A stretch of 64,000 nucleotides of DNA from Sphingobacterium haloxyli (lineage in GTDB: Bacteria > Bacteroidota > Bacteroidia > Sphingobacteriales > Sphingobacteriaceae), in the NCBI RefSeq assembly GCF_002980525.1, contig NZ_PVBQ01000002.1, positions 372,001 to 436,000 of the forward strand, written 5' to 3'. The translations under genes and the position numbers were made by a program. Below, piece after piece: positions 17,296 to 25,746 of the stretch; positions within the stretch are counted from its first letter, which is position 1, and the number at the start of each line of letters is the position of its first letter. Below the pieces are notes generated by a model, which saw only the letters and a list, made by a program, of their open reading frames with translations, was not told where the DNA came from and searched no databases.

Positions 17296-18783
17296 ATGAA
17301 AATAATCTTAATTTTTACAATAATACTTTTTCACCCATATCTGACGTGCTATGCACAAGATTCGGCTTTATATACAGATGGATATACTTCTCTTGAAATA
17401 AAGTTCAAAGGAGAGGTGCCGGTGAGTAAGGACATGTCGAATATACAGGGCGGCAATATGCTGTCTTATGATAGGCCTCTCAACGTAGCGCGGATAAACG
17501 ACTCAACGTATCATATATCCTTTTACACGTTCGGGCCTTCGCCTGTTTATTTTACTTACCGCAATACGTATTTTACCACAGTACTGTTGCCAGACGAAAC
17601 AGACATACTAGAAATATATCACCAGGATACGGTCAACTTTGAACTTCGCTATACAGGGCAGTACAAGGAAATTTTTGATCAATCTAAATTGATTGCTGAA
17701 AAGATTGGAGACATGCTGTTTTCTTACGAACAACCTCGATTCCCAGAAGACAAGCGTATAGAATCCGCGGAAGTAGTAAAAGACAGCTATCTCCGGCAAA
17801 TCCAAGAGATTCAAAGAGGCATGGATGGATCGTCTGCCACCCGCTCCGTTATGACGTATGTGAAGAAAATGCCATTTTTAGTGAAGACTATTGAGTTATT
17901 GAAGAGATACGACCAAAGGGTACTTGCGCATAACAAAAACCTGGGATTCGACTCATTGCAAGCACTTAACTCGATTCCGCATAAAGAAGATTCTTTTTAT
18001 CAAGGTATCGTAAATACACTAAACACCAATGTAGACATTGTTTGGCCTCTAGGTTATCGAGAACTGGTGGAGACCATTCTTACTGATCCTCATGCAAAAG
18101 CTCGACCAATTGAAGAAGTCGGACTATCAAAGTACAAACAGAACTTGGTCAAGCGGTTTAACACCATTATTGAAAATGAAAACAGTATCTTTTATGATAT
18201 GGCTTTAGCCATAGCTTATCTGGAAAAGATATCAAATGGAAGCCCGTTAACCGAGCATGAGCGTGTGGAAATAACTAGGTATTATCAAAACAAAGCTATT
18301 GTCAATTACTTGTTCCATGTAAATGAGCTGAATAGTAAACTTGATTCCAGTTTCAATAATAGAAAGTATTTTCTACCTTTTGAAGAGAATGAAGAAGAAA
18401 TTTTGAAAAAAATTCTCACCCGTTATCACGGCAAGTATATTGTAGTAGACTTTTGGGCAACATGGTGCGGTCCTTGTTTGGATGCGTTGGCGCGCATGAA
18501 GCCTATCAAAGAGCAGTATGCAAATAGAAATGATTTTGTTTTTATTTATATTACCAATGAATCGTCTGAGAAAGCAAAATGGAATGACCTCATAAAAACG
18601 ATAGGCGGAGAACATTATTTTTTATATTCTGAGCAAAGTGAAAAGCTTATGGAGCCGTTGGGCATTCAATTTTTACCCAGTTACTTGTTTTTTACCAAGG
18701 AAGGGATGTTAAAGTACAGTCATCTCGATGGTTATGTAGGAAATACTAAATTTTCTGAAACGTTAGAAGACCTGACCAATTAA
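17296..18783 (+). CDS. Secreted TlpA-like thioredoxin-fold protein
   Basis: A 495-residue protein with signal peptide (ending TCYAQDS), a long N-terminal region of about 360 residues without a recognised domain, and a C-terminal thioredoxin-like domain with the redox motif ATWCGPC at about residues 388-394 and the cis-Pro region GIQFLPSYLFF. Such TlpA/ResA-like proteins reduce or isomerise disulfides in the periplasm, and are common in Bacteroidota PULs with unclear targets. It is the first gene of the cluster; the first tandem copy begins 29 bases downstream. The N-terminal half differs from the four tandem copies, so it is an older relative rather than a recent duplicate. Confidence 0.85.
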   Translation: MKIILIFTIILFHPYLTCYAQDSALYTDGYTSLEIKFKGEVPVSKDMSNIQGGNMLSYDRPLNVARINDSTYHISFYTFGPSPVYFTYRNTYFTTVLLPDETDILEIYHQDTVNFELRYTGQYKEIFDQSKLIAEKIGDMLFSYEQPRFPEDKRIESAEVVKDSYLRQIQEIQRGMDGSSATRSVMTYVKKMPFLVKTIELLKRYDQRVLAHNKNLGFDSLQALNSIPHKEDSFYQGIVNTLNTNVDIVWPLGYRELVETILTDPHAKARPIEEVGLSKYKQNLVKRFNTIIENENSIFYDMALAIAYLEKISNGSPLTEHERVEITRYYQNKAIVNYLFHVNELNSKLDSSFNNRKYFLPFEENEEEILKKILTRYHGKYIVVDFWATWCGPCLDALARMKPIKEQYANRNDFVFIYITNESSEKAKWNDLIKTIGGEHYFLYSEQSEKLMEPLGIQFLPSYLFFTKEGMLKYSHLDGYVGNTKFSETLEDLTN

Positions 18784-18812
18784 ACTGAAGCCACTTTTAA
18801 AATTCTATACAT

Positions 18813-19853
18813 ATGATACGTTTTCCTTTGATTATTTTAGTTTCTCTGTTAGCACATGCCTTAACAAAAGCACAAGAGCCTTTTACATTAAAAGGCACAA
18901 TCGACACGACGGAGAATGCCATTTACTATTTTTACTATGAGGTTGGAGACTCAGGCATAACAGATACCGTGCGACTAAAAAAAGGTGGGGCTTTCGAAAT
19001 ATCAGGATATATAGAAGAACCATCTCGGCTTTTCGTATCGATTGAGGATAAATACAATCCACGCGTAGTAGGTGATTTTATCGTATATCAAGGTTGGCTA
19101 GAGCCTGGGAAAGAGCATATCTTTAAAGGATTTCGAGATTGGCAGAAAGGATGGGATAACTTTGAGATCAGTGATTCAAAAACAGACTCCTTATCCAGAG
19201 AGTGGTCAAAATTAAGTGTTTTAGAGGATAAAGAAGAAATTACCCGTGCGCAATCCCGTTTTATTGAAGAGCACTTAGGTTCCTATTATGTCTTGCAGGT
19301 TCTTTATGGGAAGCTTAGAAATGACGAAGACTTAACGCGTGTCCGTGATTTGCTTTCGCGTATTCCCGCTCATCTACAAAGCACATTTAAGTACAAAAAA
19401 AGCCTAGATATGCTTGCTGTAAAAGATAATATATCGATCGGTTCGGTATTTCCAGACTTTGAACAAGCTGATACTTCTTCCAATATGCAGCGGCTATCGG
19501 ATATTAGGAAAAATAAATTCATCTTGGTTGATTTCTGGGCGAGTTGGTGCGGTCCCTGTCGCGCAGAGAATCCACATTTGGTAAAAGCGTATAATCAATA
19601 TCATGAAAAAGGGTTCGATATAATTGGTGTATCGCTGGATAAGGACAGAGATGAATGGATACAGGCGATCCATGACGATAAACAAGTCTGGCATCATGTC
19701 TCGGATCTTAAAGGATTCGATAATGAGGTGGCAAAATCCTTATATATTCGGTCGATACCTAGTAATTTTTTGCTTGACCCTACCGGAAAAATTATTGCTA
19801 GAGACATTAGGGGGGAAGAGCTGACGCGATTACTGGGAGAGATTTTAAATTAA
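18813..19853 (+). CDS. DUF4369-like/thioredoxin protein, tandem copy 1
   Basis: A 346-residue secreted protein: signal peptide (LLAHALTKAQ), an N-terminal beta-rich domain resembling DUF4369 (FTLKGTIDTTENAIYYFYYE to about residue 110), a helical middle, and a C-terminal AhpC/TSA-thioredoxin domain with WASWCGPCRAE (WCGPC at 245-249) and the cis-Pro segment IRSIPSNFLLD. Likely a periplasmic thiol-disulfide reductase. Its start (MIRFPLIILVSLL) differs slightly from the later copies and the upstream linker is unique, marking it as the left end of the array. Its 3' domain is nearly identical to copy 3. Confidence 0.88.
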   Translation: MIRFPLIILVSLLAHALTKAQEPFTLKGTIDTTENAIYYFYYEVGDSGITDTVRLKKGGAFEISGYIEEPSRLFVSIEDKYNPRVVGDFIVYQGWLEPGKEHIFKGFRDWQKGWDNFEISDSKTDSLSREWSKLSVLEDKEEITRAQSRFIEEHLGSYYVLQVLYGKLRNDEDLTRVRDLLSRIPAHLQSTFKYKKSLDMLAVKDNISIGSVFPDFEQADTSSNMQRLSDIRKNKFILVDFWASWCGPCRAENPHLVKAYNQYHEKGFDIIGVSLDKDRDEWIQAIHDDKQVWHHVSDLKGFDNEVAKSLYIRSIPSNFLLDPTGKIIARDIRGEELTRLLGEILN

Positions 19854-19913
19854 CGCTATTACCGTTTTTGACGAAGCATGGCCGATCGCGGTTGTTTTAG
19901 AAAAGTAAAGAAT

Positions 19914-20953
19914 ATGACACGTTTTTTTTAATTATTTTAGTTTCTCTGTTAACACATGCCTTAACAAAAGCACAAGAACCGTTTACGTTAAAAGGTACAA
20001 TCGATACGACGGAGAATGCCGTGTATTATTTTCACTACGAAGTTGACGATTCAAGGATCACCGACACGGTGCGACTAAAAAAAGGTGGTGCGTTCGAAAT
20101 ATCAGGACATATCAAAGAACCGTCTCGGCTTTTTATATCGATTGAGGATAAGTATGATCCACGCGTTGTTGGTTATTTTACCGTGTATCGCGGTTGGATA
20201 GAACCCGGAAAAGAACACATTTTTAAGGGCTTTAAGGGGTGGCAAAAAGGAAAGGAAAATTTTGAGATAAGTGATTCTGAAACAGATTCGCTATATAGAA
20301 AATGGTTGCAACTACTTCGTATAGACAACAAAGAGAAAAGAATTCTCGCTCAATCCCGTTTTATCGATGAGCATCTGGATTCCTATTTTGTACTACAGGT
20401 TCTTTATGCGAAGCTTAGAAATGACGAAGACTTATCGCTCGTCCGTGAGCTGCTACTGCGTATGCCTGCCCATTTACAAAAGACATTTAAGTACGAAAGA
20501 TCTCTAGATATGCTTGCGGTGAAAGAGAATCTATCAATCGGTTCGTTCTTTCCGGATTTCGAACAAACCGATACCATGTCCGCGATGCTAAGACTCTCAA
20601 ACATTCGCACGGATAAGTTCATCTTGGTTGATTTTTGGGCGAGTTGGTGTGGTCCTTGTCGTGCGGAAAGTCCGTATTTAATAGAAGCCTATAACCGATA
20701 CCATAAAAAAGGGTTTGATATTATCGGTGTATCGTTGGATGAGGATAGAGAAAGATGGATAGAGGCGATTCACGAGGATAAGCAGACCTGGCACCATGTG
20801 TCGGATCTTAAAGGTTTCGATAACGCAGTGGCAAAATCCTTATATATTCGGTCGATACCTCGTAATTTTTTGCTTGACCCCGCCGGAAAAATTATTGCTA
20901 TAGATATTAGGGGGGAAGAGCTGACGCGACTACTGGGAGAGATTTTAAATTAA
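19914..20953 (+). pseudogene. DUF4369-like/thioredoxin protein, tandem copy 2 (frameshifted in signal peptide)
   Basis: The copy matches its neighbours throughout, including WASWCGPCRAES and IRSIPRNFLLD, but the run after ATGACACG is eight T (19922-19929) where copies 3 and 4 have nine bases (TTTTTCTTT). The reading becomes ATG ACA CGT TTT TTT TAA, stopping after five codons. Downstream of the shift the frame stays open to 20953 with no ATG; the first initiator is a GTG at 20021 past the signal sequence. So the gene is off as written, and a single extra T would restore it. Possible explanations are a phase-variable tract, a recent inactivation or a sequencing error. Confidence 0.85.
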
Positions 20954-21013
20954 CGCTATTACCGTTTTTGACGGCGCATGGCCGATCGCGGTTGTTTTAG
21001 AAAAGTAAAGAAT

Positions 21014-22054
21014 ATGACACGTTTTTCTTTAATTATTTTAGTTTCTCTGTTAACACATGCCTTAACAAAAGCACAAGAGCCTTTTACATTAAAAGGCACA
21101 ATCGACACGACGGAGAATTCCATTTACTATTTTTATTACAAAGTTGGGGATTCCGCCGTAACAGATACAGTGCGACTAAAAAAGGGTGGTGCGTTCGAAA
21201 TATCAGGCTCCATTGAGGAACCGACACTCGTTTACGTTTCCATTGAAGACAAATATAACCCGCGTGTAGTCGGGGATTTTGTGATCTATCAAGCATGGAT
21301 AGAACCTGGGGAAGAGCATGTTTTTAGGGGATTTAGAAAGTGGCAGAAGGGCGTGCATAATTGTGAAATAAGCAATTCAAAGAACGACGTATTGGCTAGG
21401 GAATGGCTAGCATTATATAACAAGGCAAATGAAGACAAGGAGAATCACGACCAATTGCGTTTTATCAGTGATCATCTAGATTCCTATTTCGTTTTAACAG
21501 TACTTTACGGCAAACTTAGACGTAACGAGGACTTATCGCTTGTCCGTGATTTGCTGTCGCGTATGCCTGCTCATTTACAGAGTACTTTTAGATACAAACA
21601 ATGTCAGGACATGCTTGTCGTAAAAGAAAATCTATCGATCGGTTCGACTTTTCCAAACTTTGAGCAAGCTGATACTTCTTCCAACATGCAGCGGCTATCG
21701 GATATTAGGAAAAATAAATTCATCTTGGTTGATTTCTGGGCGAGTTGGTGCGGTCCCTGTCGTGCGGAAAGTCCGTATTTAGTAAAAGCGTATAGTCAAT
21801 ATCATGAAAAAGGGTTCGATATAATTGGTGTATCGCTGGATAAGGACAGAGATGAATGGATACAGGCGATCCATGATGATAAACAAGTCTGGCACCATGT
21901 ATCCGATCTTAAAGGATTCGATAATGAGGTGGCAAAATCCTTATATATTCGGTCGATACCTAGTAATTTTTTGCTTGACCCCACCGGAAAAATTATTGCT
22001 AGAGACATCAGAGGGGAAGAGCTGATGCGATTACTGGGAGAGATTTTAAATTAA
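21014..22054 (+). CDS. DUF4369-like/thioredoxin protein, tandem copy 3
   Basis: Same architecture as copy 1: signal peptide, DUF4369-like domain, variable helical middle, thioredoxin domain with WASWCGPCRAES. ATG 21014 (MTRFSLIILVSLLTH) is the likely start; an in-frame ATG 36 bases upstream (MADRGCFRKVKN) would put a polar, Cys-containing extension before the signal peptide. The middle section (NCEISNSKNDVLAREWLALY) is unlike copies 1, 2 and 4, while the region after the CxxC motif (LVKAYSQYHEKGFDIIGVSL) follows copy 1. All copies keep both redox Cys, so all are potentially active. Confidence 0.88.
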   Translation: MTRFSLIILVSLLTHALTKAQEPFTLKGTIDTTENSIYYFYYKVGDSAVTDTVRLKKGGAFEISGSIEEPTLVYVSIEDKYNPRVVGDFVIYQAWIEPGEEHVFRGFRKWQKGVHNCEISNSKNDVLAREWLALYNKANEDKENHDQLRFISDHLDSYFVLTVLYGKLRRNEDLSLVRDLLSRMPAHLQSTFRYKQCQDMLVVKENLSIGSTFPNFEQADTSSNMQRLSDIRKNKFILVDFWASWCGPCRAESPYLVKAYSQYHEKGFDIIGVSLDKDRDEWIQAIHDDKQVWHHVSDLKGFDNEVAKSLYIRSIPSNFLLDPTGKIIARDIRGEELMRLLGEILN

Positions 22055-22114
22055 CGCTATTACCGTTTTTGACGGAGCATGGCCGATCGCGGTTGTTTTA
22101 GAAAAGTAAAGAAT

Positions 22115-23155
22115 ATGACACGTTTTTCTTTAATTATTTTAGTTTCTCTGTTAACACATGCCTTAACAAAAGCACAAGAGCCTTTTACATTAAAAGGCAC
22201 AATCGACACGACGGAGAATGCGGTTTATCATTTTTACTACGAAGTTGGCGGTGTGGGTGTAAGAGATACAATACAACTTAAACAATATGGAGCATTTGAA
22301 ATATCAGGATATATCAAAGAACCTACGTTTGTTTACATTTCGATTGAAGACAAATATAACCCGCGCGTAGTCGGAGATTTTATTGTATATGAAACATGGG
22401 TCGAACCCGGAAGGGAGCACATTTTTAACGGATTTCGAGATTGGAAAAAGGGAAAGAGAAATTTTGAGATTACTGATTCGCAAACCGAGGTGTTGGCAAG
22501 AAAGTGGTTAAAATTACGTGATTTGGAGGATACAGAAAAGAAGGCTAGTGATCAATCCTGTTTTCTCGAAGAGCATCTGGATTCCTATTTTGTACTACAG
22601 GTTCTTTACGACAAACTTAGACGTAACGAAGACTTATCGCTTGTCCGCGACCTGCTCTCGCGTATGCCTGCTCATTTACAGAATACTTTTAGGTACAACC
22701 AATGTCAGGACATGCTTGCTGTAAAAGATAATCTATCGATCGGTTCGATTTTTCCAGACTTTGAGCAAGCTGATACTTCTTCCAACATGCACCGGCTATC
22801 GGATATTAGGAAAAATAAATTCATCTTGGTTGATTTTTGGGCGAGTTGGTGCGGTCCCTGTCGTGCGGAAAGTCCGTATTTAATAGAAGCCTATAACCGA
22901 TACCATAAAAAAGGGTTTGATATTATCGGTGTATCGTTGGATGAGGATAGAGAAAGATGGATAGAGGCGATTCACGAGGATAAGCAGACCTGGCACCATG
23001 TGTCGGATCTTAAAGGTTTCGATAACGCAGTGGCAAAATCCTTATATATTCGGTCGATACCTAGTAATTTTTTGCTTGACCCCACCGGAAAAATTATTGC
23101 TAGGGACATTAGGGGGGAAGAGCTGACGCGATTACTGGGAGAGATTTTAAATTAA
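22115..23155 (+). CDS. DUF4369-like/thioredoxin protein, tandem copy 4
   Basis: Last complete unit of the array, 346 residues from ATG 22115 (an upstream in-frame ATG at 22079 exists as in copy 3). The redox motif WASWCGPCRAES is intact. It is a mosaic: the segment just before the motif (SSNMHRLSDIRKNKF) follows copies 1 and 3, while the segment after it (LIEAYNRYHKKGFDIIGVSL, RERWIEAIHEDKQTWHH) follows copy 2. The N-terminal domain has its own substitutions (GVGVRDTIQLKQYGA). The linker remnant after the stop ends at about 23202, where unique sequence leads into the next operator. Confidence 0.88.
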   Translation: MTRFSLIILVSLLTHALTKAQEPFTLKGTIDTTENAVYHFYYEVGGVGVRDTIQLKQYGAFEISGYIKEPTFVYISIEDKYNPRVVGDFIVYETWVEPGREHIFNGFRDWKKGKRNFEITDSQTEVLARKWLKLRDLEDTEKKASDQSCFLEEHLDSYFVLQVLYDKLRRNEDLSLVRDLLSRMPAHLQNTFRYNQCQDMLAVKDNLSIGSIFPDFEQADTSSNMHRLSDIRKNKFILVDFWASWCGPCRAESPYLIEAYNRYHKKGFDIIGVSLDEDRERWIEAIHEDKQTWHHVSDLKGFDNAVAKSLYIRSIPSNFLLDPTGKIIARDIRGEELTRLLGEILN

Positions 23156-23245
23156 CGCTATTACCGTTTTTGACGGAGCATGGCCGATCGCGGTTGTTTT
23201 AGGATAAACTCTGCTGAAACAGATGCGCTTCCCACGTATTGTCAT

Positions 23246-23287
23246 GATACAAAACGACGCTTTTTTGAGTTAAAATGAATACTTTTT
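23246..23287 (+). promoter_or_regulatory. Candidate HTCS operator, site 4 (GH43 pair)
   Basis: GATACAAA at 23246 and GAGTTAAA at 23267 repeat with 21-bp pitch; the block differs from 17101-17142 at only four of 42 positions. A leader hairpin followed by CATTATAAACA lies at 23331-23360, 36 bases before the GH43 start codon. The stretch 23203-23395 contains only these elements. Confidence 0.65.
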
Positions 23288-23395
23288 ATAAGCGGCAATT
23301 ACCAATTTTGTTTCTATCGCTTTTTAAGCGGTGTTCCTTTTAAAGGGACCATTATAAACAAGTTGTTTATTTTAAATAGTCGTATTTATAAAAGA

Positions 23396-24499
23396 ATGAA
23401 AAGAAAAAATAGCACGTTTGTTTTTCCTATTTTTCAGTTAATCTCGTCTTGTTTGTTTCTTTCGTGTGCGAGCAGTACGGGAGGGCAGCGTTACGTTTCT
23501 AAAGAAAGCAGTCCAGACAAAGAGTTCGTTAATCCGGTATTTGAGCCGATTCTCGCCGATCCTACTGTTATGCGAGATCCTGTGTCAGGAGCGTTCTACG
23601 CTTATGGCACCCAAGACGACTGGGGCGACGGTGCAGGGAGTAGGCTGGTACCTGTCCTGAAATCTAGCGATTTGGCTGAATGGAAGTTGATCGGGTCGGC
23701 TTTCGAGACTAGGCCTAATTGGAAAAGGAGCGGTGGGATATGGGCGCCGGAAGCCGTATATGACAATGAAAAATATTATTTATATTATGCTTTTTCTGTG
23801 TGGGACGATCCCAATCCTGGGATAGGGGTGGCAACTTCGGACAAACCAGAGGGACCATTTCGAGACCACGGGAAAATTTTTGATAGTAAGTCGATCGGTG
23901 TGCCCAATTCAATCGACCCGTTCATGTGGGCAGAGAATGGACAAAAGTATTTGTTTTGGGGAAGTTTTAACGATGGTCCCAAACAAGGTACATACGGTGT
24001 TCCGTTGCGGGATGACGGTCTCCAGATTACCGATAAAAACGAAAAATTTAAAATTGCGGCGGGTGATTTAGAAGCCGTTATTATACATAAACGTAACAAT
24101 TACTACTATTTTATTGGCTCTCGTGGTTCCTGTTGTGCTGGTGTCAACAGCACTTACCACATGGTGGTCGGTAGGTCAGAAAACCTACAGGGACCTTATT
24201 TGGACAAAGAGGGGCGTGATTTAAAGGAGCGAGGAAATGGAACGCTCTTGCTTCAAGCAAACGAACGATTTGTCGGTGTCGGACATGGTTCTCGGATCAT
24301 GACGGATGATGCCGATGATGACTGGATTTTATATCATGGAATTGACGTAGCACAAGGAAAGGTTTCTAGCGGAGCTAGCCGAAGGATGTTATTTCTCGAC
24401 AAAGTGGAGTGGGTAAATGATTGGCCTGTCATAAAGGGGAACATACCCAGTACCGAAGCGCAAAATAAACCATATTTTAAACAAGGAAATGATGAATAA
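23396..24499 (+). CDS. GH43-family glycosidase, lipoprotein
   Basis: From ATG 23396 (MKRKNSTFVFPIFQ) the protein has a lipoprotein signal (LFLSC) and a single GH43 propeller of about 320 residues. The acidic triad is visible: Asp in ILADPTVMRDP, Asp in NSIDPFMW, and Glu in GDLEAVIIHKR. The wording DDWGDGAGSRLVPV, GGIWAPEAVY and GSRGSCCAGVNSTYHM is shared almost line by line with the GH43 at 50059, so the two are recent paralogs at opposite ends of the embedded sigma-controlled PUL. Probably an exo- or endo-arabinan-type or beta-xylosidase-type enzyme on the cell surface. It overlaps the next GH43 gene by 11 bases. Confidence 0.92.
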   Translation: MKRKNSTFVFPIFQLISSCLFLSCASSTGGQRYVSKESSPDKEFVNPVFEPILADPTVMRDPVSGAFYAYGTQDDWGDGAGSRLVPVLKSSDLAEWKLIGSAFETRPNWKRSGGIWAPEAVYDNEKYYLYYAFSVWDDPNPGIGVATSDKPEGPFRDHGKIFDSKSIGVPNSIDPFMWAENGQKYLFWGSFNDGPKQGTYGVPLRDDGLQITDKNEKFKIAAGDLEAVIIHKRNNYYYFIGSRGSCCAGVNSTYHMVVGRSENLQGPYLDKEGRDLKERGNGTLLLQANERFVGVGHGSRIMTDDADDDWILYHGIDVAQGKVSSGASRRMLFLDKVEWVNDWPVIKGNIPSTEAQNKPYFKQGNDE

Positions 24500-25601
24500 A
24501 ATACTCATTGCCGTTATCGGATTGACATTGACGATGACATCGTGTAATAACCGGACGGAAAATCAGGAAAAAGAAGCGAAGGATTATGAATCAAATAACC
24601 CGCTGGATGTGGCCTTTGGCGACCCATTTATCGTGTACGACGACGAATCAGATTTGTATTACATGTATGGAACCGGAGGCGTGGCCAACGGTTTTATGGC
24701 GTATTCGTCGAAAGATCTGAAGACCTGGGAGAAACGCGGACAAGTATATTCGGCAGATCAAGCGAAAGCCTGGGGAACAAAGGATTTTTGGGCGCCTGAG
24801 GTGTACAAGCGAAATGGCAAGTATTATATGTTTTATAGTGCGCACTGGAAGAACAATCCAAATAATGAATTGGAAAATTATAAAATAGGCGTCGCCGTTT
24901 CGGAAAGTCCGCTAGGACCTTTTGAAGACATGACCGGGGAGCCTCTTTTTGACCCCGGTTACCCAATTATCGATGCCAATGTTTACTTCGCTGAGGATGG
25001 TAAGCTATATCTGTACTATTCTAGATGTTGCTATAAACATGCCGTAGAATCCGAAATTGCTGATTGGGCCCGTGAGAAAAAGATGTTTGATGAAATAGAA
25101 GAAAGCTGGATATACGGCGTAGAGTTGGCTGCTGATTTCTCGTCTGTAATAGGTGAACCAACATTGTTGCTGCGGCCGCCGATCTGTATGGATGATCAGC
25201 AAGCGGAATGGGAAAGCCGTTCTGTAACTTCTGGTGAGGTAAACCGTAGATGGACCGAAGGTTCTTACCTGTTCAAACATAACGATACGTATTATATGAT
25301 GTACTCGGCTAATTTCTTTGGGGGTCAGCATTACGCGGTTGGCTATGCGACGGCAACTAGCCCGTTAGGTCCATTTGAGAAGTCTGCTGCCAACCCCATC
25401 CTACAAAAAAATACGGAGACTGGAGGGATCGTGTCAGGCACCGGACACAATAGTCTATTGAAAGACCGAGAGGGAAAACTATGGTGCGTATATCACGGCA
25501 GGACAAGCAAAACGGGCGATGATCGTGTCGTGTTTTTGGATGAGTTGGAGTTAGCGGAAAACGGAGAACTCAAGGTAAACGGGCCAACGATTAAAGAATA
25601 A
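24489..25601 (+). CDS. GH43-family glycosidase, lipoprotein
   Basis: A 370-residue lipoprotein (MMNKILIAVIGLTLTMTSC) with a GH43 propeller. Active-site acids are Asp in VAFGDPFIVYDD, Asp in PIIDANVYF and Glu in RRWTEGSYLF. Two adjacent ATGs (24489 and 24492) lie inside the end of the preceding gene, so translation is coupled. It resembles the GH43 at 4755 more than its neighbour, which means this operon pairs two different GH43 types, presumably for two linkages or two positions on the same side chain. No obvious terminator follows; about 145 bases separate it from the oxidoreductase gene. Confidence 0.9.
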   Translation: MMNKILIAVIGLTLTMTSCNNRTENQEKEAKDYESNNPLDVAFGDPFIVYDDESDLYYMYGTGGVANGFMAYSSKDLKTWEKRGQVYSADQAKAWGTKDFWAPEVYKRNGKYYMFYSAHWKNNPNNELENYKIGVAVSESPLGPFEDMTGEPLFDPGYPIIDANVYFAEDGKLYLYYSRCCYKHAVESEIADWAREKKMFDEIEESWIYGVELAADFSSVIGEPTLLLRPPICMDDQQAEWESRSVTSGEVNRRWTEGSYLFKHNDTYYMMYSANFFGGQHYAVGYATATSPLGPFEKSAANPILQKNTETGGIVSGTGHNSLLKDREGKLWCVYHGRTSKTGDDRVVFLDELELAENGELKVNGPTIKE

Positions 25602-25746
25602 ATGATGTCGTTCCTGTTTTACAACGTTTTCGTAAATTAATTATTACGGGTAATGGAAGTACGTTTGATATTCTTTACATTTGGGTTAGTTGTAAGCTTG
25701 AAACAAACATATTGAGTTTGTTTGATCCGAAAAAATAAACCACTAC

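Larger units (their letters stand above)
18813..23202 (+). repeat. Tandem array of four thioredoxin genes (unit about 1101 bp)
   Basis: Copies 2, 3 and 4 begin with the same linker (ATGGCCGATCGCGGTTG) at 19878, 20978 and 22079, and a last remnant of the linker begins at 23180: spacings of 1100, 1101 and 1101 bases. Gene ends and linkers are almost identical while the central ~80 codons diverge, which points to unequal crossing-over followed by gene conversion at the ends. Confidence 0.9.

Noticed and set aside
25700..25730. GAAACAAA upstream of the first oxidoreductase as a sixth operator
   Set aside because: No second octamer at the 21-base position and it is too close to the start codon.
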